Shown: positions 1 through 9,106, numbered from the stretch's first letter. The stretch is 64,000 bases of DNA from Gemmata massiliana (GCF_901538265.1 NZ_LR593886.1:3803738-3867737), one strand, 5' to 3'. A program made the numbers and translations. The notes: a model not told the origin generated them from the sequence alone.

Positions 1-256
1 CCTTTTGGAGCGCGTCGCGGCTGAAACCGAAGAACAACAGCGATACACCCGGTCGTCCGTCAGGCGTTTCGTTGGGGGAAAGTTCGCGTTCGATTCCGGC
101 TTCCGCGTCGCAACCGATGACGCTAGCGGCATACCCGGTCGCGGTTTGACCGGCGATGCGCGCCCACCCGATCGTTTCTGCCGTGACCAGCACGCGCGCG
201 GCCGTCATGGGGAATGCTTCGGCGAACGTGTCTTCAACGGCGACGGAGTTCAGCAT
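1..256 (-). CDS. ftr: Formylmethanofuran:tetrahydromethanopterin formyltransferase, N-terminal part (3' end outside the window)
   Basis: The first 85 residues are readable; the gene runs off the left edge. The enzyme moves a formyl group between methanofuran and tetrahydromethanopterin in the C1-transfer pathway, known in methanogens, methylotrophs and many planctomycetes. The start reads MLNSVAVEDTFAEAFPM, followed by an ATGYAASVIGCDAEAGIE segment and an ETPDGRPGV segment. These match the conserved N-terminal blocks of the Ftr family (remembered archaeal pattern: NGVEIEDTFAEAF, then SVI-C-AEAGI, then ETPDGRPGV). The ATG at 256 is chosen because it aligns with the family start; two TTG codons lie directly upstream in frame. 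In bacteria the pathway is used for formaldehyde oxidation; its role here is inferred from the family only. Confidence 0.85.
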   Translation of the reverse strand, partial: MLNSVAVEDTFAEAFPMTAARVLVTAETIGWARIAGQTATGYAASVIGCDAEAGIERELSPNETPDGRPGVSLLFFGFSRDALQK

Positions 257-952
257 CAACAAGGTGCAATGTCTCCGCAGTGGGGTAGTGAATCGTGTAT
301 TCGTTCGCGCCTGCTGGTGCAATCGGGAACACGTGAGTTAGCGGGTATTTTGATTGCACCGCTTCGTGATCGCAGCGGGCTCATAGGCAAAGTGGCAGAA
401 TCCGTACAAAATATTTGTATTCTTCTGTTCACTGCGATATGATTTGGTAGTTGTAGTGGACTAAATTATAGTTCATGGGCCGTTGTGGAGTTAGCCATTG
501 ACCAACTAGGCGGTTACGGCTCGACGGCAGTGGTTTGGGCCACAGAATGTTAGCAATTGTTATCCGTTTTGAAGGTGTAGGAGAAAGGGGAATGTTCCTG
601 AAGTGATTGTGGTGAAAAGAGTTGGCGCGTTTTAATCGCCGGGGCTTTATCCCGATCGGGAAACGTTAGCGGTTGTCAGTTCGGGTGGTAGATCGCAGCG
701 GGCGGGAACCGCGGTGTGCGTTCTGTTGAGAAATGGTCGCTGTTGGTATCAACGGGTTCGAGACACCTATTTTGGCACGCGGAGCCTGAGTTCCCTTGAC
801 TCAATTGGTAAAGGCTCTAACGTGAATGTAATAGATGAGATTCAGTCTCAACCTGCCGCCCCGCCGAGATTGCACCGCCACTGTTCGGGATGCGGCCCTG
901 CCGCTCACCTCTCGCGTGTCAAGCTTTCGGCCGCTAACACCCGGAGAGTTTC
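257..952. other. Intergenic region, 696 bp, divergent between ftr and the DUF1559 gene
   Basis: No convincing protein-coding frame is seen. The region must hold the promoters of ftr (leftward) and the DUF1559 gene (rightward), but no sigma-70 pair stands out. At about 550-567 lies an 18-base motif whose exact reverse complement follows the stop of the kinase gene at about 23366-23383. It is AT-richer than the flanking genes. Confidence 0.5.
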
Positions 953-1888
953 ATGCGCCGCACGCGCCGACGCGGTTTTACCCTCATTGAGTTGCTGGTC
1001 GTGATTGCGATCATCGCGATCCTCATTGGCTTGCTGTTGCCCGCGGTCCAGAAAGTGCGTGAAGCTGCGGCTCGGATGAAGTGTCAGAATAACCTCAAAC
1101 AACTGGGGCTTGCGTTCCACAACTTCGAGTCGGCTCAGGGCGGTTTCCCGTGCGGCAAGCAGAGCATCAACGGGGTGCTCAGTTACTGGGGTGTGCAACT
1201 CCTGCCGTACATCGAGCAAGACAACGTCCGCAGCCAGTACCGGTTCGACCAGAAGTACAACCACTCGACGAACAAGGGTGTGTTGGCGACGCCGATCAAG
1301 ATCACGGTGTGCCCGTCGGCCCCCGCGGACCGGTTCGGCCAGACGAACTCGGCCGACGAGAGCGGCGTGAAGTACCCGGCGGCTGCCTCCGATTACGGCG
1401 GTCACTACGGTCCGAGTAGCCTCTTCTATGTGACGCGAGCCAACGGGTCCGCGGGGAAGGGCTTCATCCCCGGAACCGCGCCCGCAAACACGGACGGGGT
1501 CATTGGGTCGGACACTAATCAGTACGTGCGGGTTACGGCCATCACCGATGGTACCTCGAACTCGATTGCGCTGGTTGAATCGGCCGGGCGCCCGCAGCTT
1601 TGGAAGGCCGGCAAGCTCGATTCCGCAACAACCCCGACGGCCGCGAACTGTGGATGGGCAGTGCCGAACATCTTCGTAATCAACGGTTTCGCCTCGAACG
1701 GAGTGGGGGACGGGAACTGCTTCGTGAATTGCAATAACAATAACGGTATCTACGCCTTCCACCCGGGTGCGGCGAACGTCCTGTTCGCGGACGGTTCCGT
1801 TCGGTCCATCAACCAGTCGATCCGGCCCGAGGTGATCGCTGCGCTTCTCACCCGCGAGGGTGGAGAAGTGATTTCAGGGGACTATTGA
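953..1888 (+). CDS. DUF1559 domain protein with type IV pilin-like N-terminus
   Basis: The protein has 311 residues. Residues 1-45 form a class III (prepilin) signal: basic RRTRRR, then GFTLIELLVV and a hydrophobic helix, with cleavage expected after the glycine before FTLIE. The rest is the DUF1559 globular domain, greatly expanded in planctomycetes. It ends with the typical FHPGAANVLFADGSV block (the H-x9-DG motif). Such proteins are thought to be pseudopilins of a type II secretion or pilus-like system; the individual role is unknown. A prepilin peptidase gene (16063-17244) in this window could process it. The start follows a GGAGAG ribosome site. Its stop overlaps the start codon of the peroxidase gene downstream, so the two are probably co-translated. 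Confidence 0.93.
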   Translation: MRRTRRRGFTLIELLVVIAIIAILIGLLLPAVQKVREAAARMKCQNNLKQLGLAFHNFESAQGGFPCGKQSINGVLSYWGVQLLPYIEQDNVRSQYRFDQKYNHSTNKGVLATPIKITVCPSAPADRFGQTNSADESGVKYPAAASDYGGHYGPSSLFYVTRANGSAGKGFIPGTAPANTDGVIGSDTNQYVRVTAITDGTSNSIALVESAGRPQLWKAGKLDSATTPTAANCGWAVPNIFVINGFASNGVGDGNCFVNCNNNNGIYAFHPGAANVLFADGSVRSINQSIRPEVIAALLTREGGEVISGDY

Positions 1889-3063
1889 TGCGCGTTGGTG
1901 TGGTTCTTGTCCTGCTTTCGGCCGGGGTCGTGCTTTGCCAAGACCCGGTCCCTACTCGGCTCCCACCTCGGCCGGAACCGACCGCGGAGCAGGCGAAGGC
2001 CCGCGCGACCGAACTCCGTGCTGCGTACTCCAAGCCGCCCGCGGAGTGGCCGAAGCCGGTGCTCGATCCCGGCGCCGAGCACCGGGAGTTAGGTTTGCTC
2101 CCGGCTCCGGTTCACCCGAAGGGCAATCCCCACACGAAGGAAAAGGAAGAACTCGGACGGGCACTATTCTTCGACGGACGGTTGTCAGGTACTCGGCAGG
2201 CCGCGTGCGCGAGTTGTCACGACCCGGACCTCGCATGGGCGGACGGGCGAACTACGTCTTTCGGTCACGACCGCAAACCGCTCAAACGAAACGCTCCGAC
2301 GATCACTAATGTGGCGTTTGGAACCGCGTACTTCTGGGACGGGCGGGCCGATTCGCTGGAATCCCAGGTGAAAGCGGTACTGGCGAACCCTGACGAGATG
2401 CGCGCGGACGAGAAGGCACTCGTCGGGCGCTTGGAAAAAGTCGCAGGGTACCCGGCTCTATTCGAGAAAGTGTTTGGAGAGAAGGTGATTACCCTGGATC
2501 GCGTGGCGCTGGCCGTCGCGTGCTTCGAGCGAACCGTGGTCGGCGGGCGCAGCCGGTTCGATGCGTTCCTCAAGGGGAAGAACGAGGTACTATCGGACTC
2601 CGAAGTTCGGGGGCTGCACCTGTTTCGGACCGACGCCCGGTGCCTGCACTGTCACAACGGCCCGACGCTATCGGACGGGAAGTTCCACAACGTCGGGCTG
2701 AGCTACTACGGTCGGGAGTTCGAGGATCTGGGCCGGTTTCGGGTGACGAAAGAGAAAGCGGACGTAGGTGCGTTCAAAACCCCGTCACTGCGCGACATCG
2801 GCCGAACGGCGCCGTACATGCACAACGGCCTTTTCGAGTTGGACGGCGTGCTGCGGATGTACAACGCGGGAATGCCCACCCTGCGCCGCACCGAAAAGCA
2901 CAAGGATGATGCGAACTTCCCAACCAAGTCGCCTTTTCTGAAGTCTCTGGGGCTAAACAAGCAAGACTTGGCTGACCTGGAAGCATTTTTGCGATCTCTG
3001 GACGAACCGACTCGTCGTGTGCGCCCCCCCGCGATCAGCTTACCGGAGACCGAGTCGAAGTGA
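1888..3063 (+). CDS. Di-heme cytochrome c peroxidase (CcpA/MauG family)
   Basis: The protein has 391 residues. A hydrophobic leader (MRVGVVLVLLSAGVVLC) indicates export; the cysteine is not in a standard lipobox. Two heme c sites are visible: CASCH near residues 107-111 and CLHCH near residue 250, the layout of di-heme peroxidases and MauG relatives. A late KTPSLRDIGRTAPYMHNG block is also typical of the family. These periplasmic enzymes reduce peroxide or oxidise protein substrates; the substrate here is unknown. The ATG at 1888 overlaps the TGA of the DUF1559 gene in a TGATG arrangement, and a TTG codon just upstream is less likely to be used. The overlap suggests translational coupling with a pseudopilin-like partner, which is an odd pairing. 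Confidence 0.9.
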   Translation: MRVGVVLVLLSAGVVLCQDPVPTRLPPRPEPTAEQAKARATELRAAYSKPPAEWPKPVLDPGAEHRELGLLPAPVHPKGNPHTKEKEELGRALFFDGRLSGTRQAACASCHDPDLAWADGRTTSFGHDRKPLKRNAPTITNVAFGTAYFWDGRADSLESQVKAVLANPDEMRADEKALVGRLEKVAGYPALFEKVFGEKVITLDRVALAVACFERTVVGGRSRFDAFLKGKNEVLSDSEVRGLHLFRTDARCLHCHNGPTLSDGKFHNVGLSYYGREFEDLGRFRVTKEKADVGAFKTPSLRDIGRTAPYMHNGLFELDGVLRMYNAGMPTLRRTEKHKDDANFPTKSPFLKSLGLNKQDLADLEAFLRSLDEPTRRVRPPAISLPETESK

Positions 3064-3181
3064 GTTCGTGCCTTCCGGGTGGCGCCGCGCAGTAAAGGTT
3101 CGATCGACCCTTCCCGCAGTGCGTCGCGCGCCGTATCTTGATAAATCTTGAAATATTCGCAACCGCTGGTGGAGTCGAAAC

Positions 3182-3427
3182 ATGGCCGAACGTATGTCGA
3201 CCCGCATCCGGTACGACCGGATTCGGGATAACAGCGCAATCTCTCGCACGGTTAACGGGCACCTCAAGCGGAAGGAACGCGCCAACCGCGACGCCCGCAT
3301 GAAGAAGCTCATCACGGGCGGCAAGTTCCCGTACACGCCGGCCGTTCAGAGCTGGCTCAGCGAACAACTTAACGTGCGGTTCTCGGAAGTGACCGAGGTC
3401 GCTGCGAAGGAAGTTGCTTCCAAGTAA
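3182..3427 (+). CDS. Small basic conserved-looking protein of unknown function
   Basis: This is an 81-residue protein rich in Arg and Lys (MAERMSTRIRYDRIRDNS..., with an LKRKERANRDARMKK stretch). No family is recognised. A GGAG ribosome site lies a few bases before the ATG, and codon use is like its neighbours, which supports real coding. The basic helix could bind nucleic acid, but that is a guess. It converges with the HNH gene, with only 3 bp between the stops. Confidence 0.65.
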   Translation: MAERMSTRIRYDRIRDNSAISRTVNGHLKRKERANRDARMKKLITGGKFPYTPAVQSWLSEQLNVRFSEVTEVAAKEVASK

Positions 3428-3430
3428 CTG

Positions 3431-3763
3431 TCAGTCACCGAGCCGTCCGGACGCGGCTCGCGCTTCTTCTTCGCTCGAATCAATCAGTCCGTACAGTTCC
3501 GCCGGTGCGAATCCCGGCGGAACCGGATCTCCACGGTGGAAAGCTTCCGCTTTCTCGTGGCAGGACTCACATAAACTGATGCCGTTTTCGGCCACATATC
3601 CGCCATTTGGCATTTCGTTGCGGTCCGTGATGTGATGGGCATCGAGTTCGTTTTCGGCCGATTCCGGACTCGAAACGAACCCGCACATTCGGCAAGTGAA
3701 AGCATCTCGCGCGAACACAGCGTTTCGGAACTTCTGCCGGATCTGCTTCTTCCGTTGTGACAT
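3431..3763 (-). CDS. HNH endonuclease domain protein
   Basis: The protein has 110 residues. It shows a compact HNH/zinc fold: FARDAFTCRMCG, then ELDAHHI, then NGISLCESCHEKAE. The two Cys pairs hold a structural zinc and the HH pair plus the downstream His form the nuclease core. HNH proteins of this size are found in restriction, mobile-element and stand-alone contexts; no restriction partner is seen here. The start is placed at MSQRKKQIRQ because upstream sequence in frame is low-complexity and unlike the family. Confidence 0.85.
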   Translation of the reverse strand: MSQRKKQIRQKFRNAVFARDAFTCRMCGFVSSPESAENELDAHHITDRNEMPNGGYVAENGISLCESCHEKAEAFHRGDPVPPGFAPAELYGLIDSSEEEARAASGRLGD

Positions 3764-3794
3764 AGTTGAGAGTACCGCTGTTGCGATTACTCTC

Positions 3795-4166
3795 CTATGA
3801 CCCGATATCAGCAGCGGGGTTCGCTTTGGCCCCGGGTTGGTGAAACCGGCAGAGGTAGAAGGTGCGTCGAAACACCGGCAGCCAACCGTAAGTTCTGTGC
3901 CACCCGCGACGTTGGTAAACAGCCGGGCGGTCGCATCGCTCGCACCGCTGAGCGGTTCCGTCGGGGAGCATGATCGCGGTGGCACGCTGTTGGGCGTCGT
4001 AGTCGGCGATTTGCACCCGAGTCACGCGGCGCCGGTCCAGTTCGCCTTCCATCAGGTCGAGCGCGGCGGGTTCCATTCCTTCGCGGTACACCGTTACGCG
4101 GTCGAGCAGTTCCTCTGTTGGGGCCGAGCGAATGTATTGGGCGATTTCTTTTAGTGGGAACCGCAT
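3795..4166 (-). CDS. Conserved hypothetical protein with a Cys-pair motif
   Basis: This 123-residue protein is not recognised. The N-terminal half (MRFPLKEIAQYIRSAPTEEL) looks helical. The C-terminal half has a CERC motif followed by a distant YLCRFH, which could bind a metal. The start at MRFPLK is chosen over an upstream GC-rich extension. It lies 31 bp upstream of the HNH gene on the same strand and may be co-transcribed with it. Confidence 0.6.
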   Translation of the reverse strand: MRFPLKEIAQYIRSAPTEELLDRVTVYREGMEPAALDLMEGELDRRRVTRVQIADYDAQQRATAIMLPDGTAQRCERCDRPAVYQRRGWHRTYGWLPVFRRTFYLCRFHQPGAKANPAADIGS

Positions 4167-4422
4167 TTCGTAACTCCGGCAGAATCGAGACGGCTTCGCG
4201 GGGCCGCGTCTAACCGCACGCACGAGGGAAGTTTGGGAACTCTGCTAGCGTGCCCAGCGTCTTAATTTGGTGGGGCGATAAGCCGGTCGAAAGTGGAAAT
4301 CGTTAGACCGACCCCACAGCACTGGTCTACACTACCAGAACGCACACCAAATACAGTTTACCAGCCCCGGACCGCGCCGGAGGCGGCTTTCACGACAGAC
4401 GAACCCTCAAAGGGGAATCCGG

Positions 4423-6318
4423 ATGATCCGCTCTCTGCTCCTTCTCGGCGTTCTCTGCGCCGCGGCCCAAACGTCGGCCGCAGTTGACGACCCGAAACCT
4501 GCCACTCCGACCGGCGTCACACCGCAGACGCAGAAAATCAACGAACTGATCGCGAAGAAGTGGGAAGAAGCGGGCATCAAGAAGCCGGCCGAACGGGCTA
4601 CCGACAACGAGTTCATGCGCCGGGTGTTCATCGACCTAGTCGGTCGCATCCCGACCGTCGAAGAGATCCAGGACTTCGAGCAGGACCGGGGGCCGAACAA
4701 GCGCGTGCGCCTTGTGCAGCGGTTGTTGCAAGAGCGGAAATACACCCCGAAGGTGAACGGCAAAGCCGTGACCGCGATCTCGGGGCTGTCGAAGTTCCCG
4801 ATCGATTATTCCGCGGCCTACGCCCGGAACTTCGCGGAAATCTGGTCCGTGTGGCTGCTCACTCGGAGCGGCGTGGACCCGATCTACCGCGAACAGCTCA
4901 TGATGTGGCTGGAAGACCAGCTCGATAACAACTCGGCGTACCGCGACTTCGTGACCGGACTCATCACCGCGACCGGCAAGAGCAACGAGAACGGCGCGGT
5001 CCACTTCGTGTTCCGGCACTTGGGCGACGCGATCCAGTCCGACATGAAGGGTCAGCGCGTCGATCTCGAAGAATTTGGCAAATACGACAACGTGCCAGTC
5101 ACCTCGCGCGTGACCAAGCTGTTCCTCGGTATCCAAACGCAGTGTACTCAGTGCCACGACCACCCGCAGGCGAAAGAGTGGCTGCAAGCCGACTTCTGGG
5201 GCGTGAACGCCTTCTTCCGTCAGACGGAGAAAGTGGGCCTTCAGAACAACATGCAGAAGAAGGCTATGCAGACACCGAACTTCGTCGAACTCCGCGAGAT
5301 GCCCAACTGGAACAAGAAGGGCATGGTGCTGTACGAGCGCCGCGACGGGCAGCGCCGGGCCAGCTACCCGGTGATGCTCAAGGATCTCGTGCAAGCCGAA
5401 AAGGGCGAGAAATCCGCGAAGAACCTCGTGTCGGCGTCCGCGGGCACCAAGACGCGGCGCCAGATCCTGGCCGATTGGGTGATTCAGCACGACAACTTCG
5501 AGAAGGCTTACGTGAACCGGTTATGGGGTCACTTGTTCGGGCGCGGACTCCAGAAAGACCCGACCGTTGACGACTTCAAGAGCGATAACGAAGTGGTTCA
5601 CCCGGAACTGCTCGCGTACCTCGGGGAGCAGTTCAAGAACTACAACCACGACACCAAGAAGTTGCTCGAATGGATCTGCACCAGCGACGTGTACCAACTG
5701 AGTCACGTCACCGGGAAAGAGAAAATCGGCGGTAAGTCACTTACGCACTCGGACTTCGACCCGTACTTCGCCCGGATGCCGCTGAAGGCGATGTCGCCGG
5801 AAGTGCTGTTCGATTCGCTCTCGCTGGCCACACGCGCGGAAGGTCGCCTCAAGGAAGCCGAATACAAGGCTCTGAAGCTGAGTTGGACCGGCAAGTTAGT
5901 CCGCAACTTCGGCGACGACGAGGGCAATGAACTGAGCTTCAATGGGACCGTCGTTCAAGCGCTCCTTCTGATGAACGGCAAGGATCTGAACGACCAGGTC
6001 GGCACTGCACGAGACAAGGGCGTGGTGGCCGACGTGGTGAAGAAGCATCGCGGCACCCCGAACAGCATCTACGGTGAACTGTTCATGATGACCGTGAGTC
6101 GCCACCCGTCGCGCGAAGAGATCGTGAAACTGGAGCAGGTCCGCAACGGACGGGCGACGATTAACCTCAGTGCTCCGGCCCCGAAGGGTACGACCACACC
6201 GAAGCCGTCCAGCGGTGGAGTCGCGGCGGTTCCGGGGGCGCTACCGGACGACGTAACCTTCTACCAGGACGTGTTCTGGGCGTTGCTTAACACGAATGAG
6301 TTCATGCTCAATCACTGA
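4423..6318 (+). CDS. Exported DUF1549 and DUF1553 domain protein
   Basis: The protein has 631 residues. It starts with a signal peptide (MIRSLLLLGVLCAAAQTSAA). Next comes the DUF1549 region (NEFMRRVFIDLVGRIPTVEE; a CTQCHDHP motif near residue 245) and then DUF1553 (RRQILADWVIQHDNFEKAYVNRLW; a late VLFDSLSLAT and a C-terminal LLNTNEFMLNH). These paired domains are planctomycete specialities, often next to DUF1501 genes and proposed to act in degradation of complex polymers. This one lacks the N-terminal cytochrome domain present in the paralogue at 54972-57167. An AGGGG ribosome site precedes the ATG. An intrinsic terminator follows. Confidence 0.9.
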   Translation: MIRSLLLLGVLCAAAQTSAAVDDPKPATPTGVTPQTQKINELIAKKWEEAGIKKPAERATDNEFMRRVFIDLVGRIPTVEEIQDFEQDRGPNKRVRLVQRLLQERKYTPKVNGKAVTAISGLSKFPIDYSAAYARNFAEIWSVWLLTRSGVDPIYREQLMMWLEDQLDNNSAYRDFVTGLITATGKSNENGAVHFVFRHLGDAIQSDMKGQRVDLEEFGKYDNVPVTSRVTKLFLGIQTQCTQCHDHPQAKEWLQADFWGVNAFFRQTEKVGLQNNMQKKAMQTPNFVELREMPNWNKKGMVLYERRDGQRRASYPVMLKDLVQAEKGEKSAKNLVSASAGTKTRRQILADWVIQHDNFEKAYVNRLWGHLFGRGLQKDPTVDDFKSDNEVVHPELLAYLGEQFKNYNHDTKKLLEWICTSDVYQLSHVTGKEKIGGKSLTHSDFDPYFARMPLKAMSPEVLFDSLSLATRAEGRLKEAEYKALKLSWTGKLVRNFGDDEGNELSFNGTVVQALLLMNGKDLNDQVGTARDKGVVADVVKKHRGTPNSIYGELFMMTVSRHPSREEIVKLEQVRNGRATINLSAPAPKGTTTPKPSSGGVAAVPGALPDDVTFYQDVFWALLNTNEFMLNH

Positions 6319-6345
6319 TCGGTTGGTGTCTACTGACGGAATGTC

Positions 6346-6386
6346 AAAGGCCCGTGGACTCGTGTCCGCGGGCCTTTGTGTTTTGA
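6346..6386. terminator. Intrinsic terminator between convergent genes
   Basis: A stem of about 14 bp (AAAGGCCCGTGGAC paired with GTCCGCGGGCCTTT, one G-T pair) with a very short loop is followed by GTGTTTTG. It lies just after the DUF1549/1553 stop and before the stop of the minus-strand gene at 6410, so it can serve both. Confidence 0.85.
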
Positions 6387-6409
6387 GTTCATTTCTCGTT
6401 GCTGGCAAC

Positions 6410-7648
6410 TTACCGCGACAGTTCTACGTTCGTTGCGACAATACACGTCCGTCTGAGACCGTAAGCTGTTGTCACAGAACCAGATATTTCGACAGACCGG
6501 CCGACGTAGTAAGACAGATCGACGCCGGTACCTTCTGCGACGAAAGCTTTTACTTCGCCGCCTTGAGGCGACTCGATCATATACAGGCGACCGTTGAGTC
6601 CACGGGGTGTCAGTGTGGAGTATTTAAGTACACCGCGCAGAGTCTCTCGCTCGTCCTTTGCGCCGGTCGTACCGGCCGTATTTACTGCCGGGGGAAGGGG
6701 TTCCGGCGTTCCCGGCCGGACGCCGCGGTCTTCTCGCGTGGTCGGCGGCTTCATGATGCTCGTCGGCGTCGCTGACGTACTCGTGGGTGTTCCGCGTGCC
6801 TCTCGCTCCTTCCTACGGAGCATGTGAACGCGACTGAAGCACTGGTTCACGATCTCGTTATCGCCGCCGGTGCGGTTCATTTCTTCCGCGAGTTGGAAGT
6901 ACAGGTCTTCCGCGTCCTTGATGCGGTTGTCGCGTTCGGCGGCTTCGGCCTTGATCCAGAGCGGGTGGTTCACCGCGGGCTTGCTCGCCGTTACACCGGC
7001 CGTCGGAGTGACCGCGGGGCTGGGAATGCTCGCGAGCGGACCGCCCGCGGGCGTTGCCGACGGACTGCCGCTGACCCCCGGTCCGATTGGCGTCGCGTGT
7101 TCGTTAACGCGGACGGTGTACTCGGCATTCACGGCCTTTTCGAGCCGCACGGCCGTTTTCGGAACGTACCGCACATCCCCGTGCGGCGGAAGTATCGGGT
7201 ACCAACCCTTTCCGGAGAAGGTTACTCTCTGCCCGATCACGACAAGTTCCGTGCCCGGTGGGAGCTTCACGCGGCGAATCTCAAGCGGTTGAGCCAGCCC
7301 CACTTTGCCCGTTGCAATAGTCACATCTGTGTCCGTTTCCACGAACACGTTGCGGGGAGCCGTGCGACTTTCTGGAGGTTGTTCCTGTTGCGGATCTTGG
7401 ATGAATTGGGCCTGCACCCAACTGATTGACCCTTGAGGGGCATTAATAGCGAGCCAGCCGCCTTCTTCTTTCTGGACTACTACCGGCGTGCCCTGACGCA
7501 GAACCCCGGTGTCCGGGAATCCGTCGCTCGGTCCGGCGCGCAACTTCACTTCGGGATCGGTGATGGTGCTGTTGTAGGCACCCTGTTGTGCGGTCGCGTG
7601 TGCTGCGGACAGGACGACTAACAGCCCGGCGAACGGGGCACGAAGCAT
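6410..7648 (-). CDS. Exported SH3-like domain protein
   Basis: The protein has 412 residues. A signal peptide (MLRAPFAGLLVVLSAAHATA) is followed by a bacterial SH3-like segment near residues 27-75 (VKLRAGPSDGFPDTGVLRQGTPVVV...WLAINAP). The family usually binds peptide or cell-wall ligands. A second beta-rich stretch is followed by a Pro/Thr-rich linker. Then comes a helical segment (IKDAEDLYFQLAEEMNR) and a C-terminal beta domain ending VTTAYGLRRTCIVATNVELSR. The start has a GGAGAAT ribosome site. The partner is unknown. Confidence 0.8.
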   Translation of the reverse strand: MLRAPFAGLLVVLSAAHATAQQGAYNSTITDPEVKLRAGPSDGFPDTGVLRQGTPVVVQKEEGGWLAINAPQGSISWVQAQFIQDPQQEQPPESRTAPRNVFVETDTDVTIATGKVGLAQPLEIRRVKLPPGTELVVIGQRVTFSGKGWYPILPPHGDVRYVPKTAVRLEKAVNAEYTVRVNEHATPIGPGVSGSPSATPAGGPLASIPSPAVTPTAGVTASKPAVNHPLWIKAEAAERDNRIKDAEDLYFQLAEEMNRTGGDNEIVNQCFSRVHMLRRKEREARGTPTSTSATPTSIMKPPTTREDRGVRPGTPEPLPPAVNTAGTTGAKDERETLRGVLKYSTLTPRGLNGRLYMIESPQGGEVKAFVAEGTGVDLSYYVGRSVEISGSVTTAYGLRRTCIVATNVELSR

Positions 7649-8299
7649 GGGGGATTCTCCGGGGCCGTTGGGGGATATTTTGAGAGTCACTTCACGCATA
7701 CCATCCCCCCCAAGAGGGTCAAGGTCGGTCGCGTTTGAACACGCGCGCGGCGAATAGAGCGGCTCGTGCAAGTCGGTTCGACCCGAGAGGAAGCCGGGAA
7801 CCTTCGCAGCCTTCCGCGCTCGCTGCGGCCGAGGGACTTTTCCTCAACGCGGTGTTCGTTGCCACCCGAATCGCCGGTCTGAGTAACATTTGCTAACGTT
7901 CTGGGCCGGTGTGGGTGGTGGCGAACGTCGTTCGCACAAATCACCTTGAAAAACGCGGTTTTGGGCGCTGTTCGTTCATTCGGATTAGCAGCGGATGCTA
8001 ACATTTGCTGAAAAATCACCCGGATTGGGGTGTTGGGGACTAACACCCCACACCAAATCCTTCACGTTTGCAACTCTCCCGTTCGGATTGCAGTAACCGG
8101 AGCGGGCTGAATCATATGTATATTATAGTGTACGAAAATTCAATTTGCAACTGAAATCGCCGTTTCCGTGGTGTAAAGGTGCCTTTGTATCGATGAACCT
8201 CGCTCGCTCGTTTCGGGTGCGAGGGAGGGGGCACCTGGGTTCGGCGCGAATCGCCGGTATCCTGACTCCAATCGTTCGTTCTCCTCTCACCGGTGTACC
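7649..8299. other. Intergenic region with hairpin, divergent SH3-protein/deoC promoters
   Basis: No believable gene is seen in 651 bp; a 119-residue minus-strand frame is rich in Arg and lacks protein character. A hairpin with an 8-bp stem (GGGGTGTT / AACACCCC, 8027-8049) has no T-tract. Two related TAACATTTGCT motifs lie near 7889 and 7999. An AT-rich stretch at about 8115-8150 is the best candidate for the deoC promoter region. Confidence 0.45.
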
Positions 8300-8986
8300 G
8301 TGACCAACCCGACTATTGCCGACCTCGCCCGGATGTTCGACCACTCGCTACTCCAACCGAACCTGACGGACGCCGACCTCGAACGTGGGTGCCTCCTGGC
8401 GCGCGAGTTGGGCGCCGCGTCGGTGTGCATTAAGCCCTACGCGGTGCGGCTCGCGGCGAAGCTCCTGGCGGGCAGCACGGTGCAGGCGAGCACGGTGATC
8501 GGCTTCCCGCACGGTGGGCACCTCACGGCGGTGAAGGTGTTCGAGGCGGAACGCGCGATGGACGACGGTGCGACCGAACTCGACATGGTGGTCAACGTTG
8601 GCAAAGTGCTGAGCGGCGAGTGGAACTTCGTGGCCGACGACATCGCGGCTGTGGTGCGCGCGGCCCACGCGCGCGTCGCGAAGGTGAAGGTGATTTTCGA
8701 GAACGCCTACCTCAAGGACGAGCACAAGCGAGCGTTGTGTCGCATTTGCGGCGACGTGCGCGCGGACTGGGTGAAGACCAGCACCGGCTACGCGGAAACG
8801 GGCGCAACGATCGAAGACTTAAAGCTGATGCGCGAGCACAGCCCGGCGTGGGTGCAGGTGAAGGCCGCTGGCGGGGTCCGCACGTTCGAGAAGCTGATGG
8901 AAGTGCGCGCGATCGGCGTGACCCGCGTGGGCGCCACCGCGACGAAGGCGATTCTCGACGATGCGAAGGCGAAACTGGGCGCGTGA
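8300..8986 (+). CDS. deoC: Deoxyribose-phosphate aldolase
   Basis: The protein has 228 residues, the normal length. It cleaves 2-deoxyribose-5-phosphate to acetaldehyde and glyceraldehyde-3-phosphate in deoxynucleoside catabolism (cytosol, TIM barrel). Family blocks are visible: FDHSLLQPNLTDADL, TVIGFPHGGH, ELDMVVNVG and VKVIFENAYL. The Schiff-base lysine is K159 in WVKTSTGY, and K188 is in VKAAGGVRT. The start is GTG, aligned with the family N-terminus. It is a single gene with no nucleoside phosphorylase next to it. It converges with the PEP-CTERM gene. Confidence 0.95.
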   Translation: MTNPTIADLARMFDHSLLQPNLTDADLERGCLLARELGAASVCIKPYAVRLAAKLLAGSTVQASTVIGFPHGGHLTAVKVFEAERAMDDGATELDMVVNVGKVLSGEWNFVADDIAAVVRAAHARVAKVKVIFENAYLKDEHKRALCRICGDVRADWVKTSTGYAETGATIEDLKLMREHSPAWVQVKAAGGVRTFEKLMEVRAIGVTRVGATATKAILDDAKAKLGA

Positions 8987-9036
8987 TGGGTGACTGGGGG
9001 GCTTTGCAGTTCGTTGAATTGAGGCTTACGTTTCTT

Positions 9037-9084
9037 GCGGTGGTAGCTCTGGCTCGCGGAAACACTGCGAAGAGCCACCACCGC
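9037..9084. terminator. Terminator-like hairpin between convergent deoC and PEP-CTERM genes
   Basis: Inverted arms of 14 bp (GCGGTGGTAGCTCT against AGAGCCACCACCGC, one mismatch) are separated by a 20-base loop. No strong T-tract is present, so it may act as an RNA-end stabiliser rather than a classical terminator. Confidence 0.5.
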
Positions 9085-9106
9085 ACCACTTACTGCGGTG
9101 AGCACG

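Noticed and set aside
905-1762. 285-residue minus-strand frame
   Set aside because: It overlaps the DUF1559 gene fully, is rich in Arg and Val, and has no family features.
7687-8046. 119-residue minus-strand frame
   Set aside because: It is Arg-rich with no motif, lies in a divergent promoter region, and has no ribosome site.
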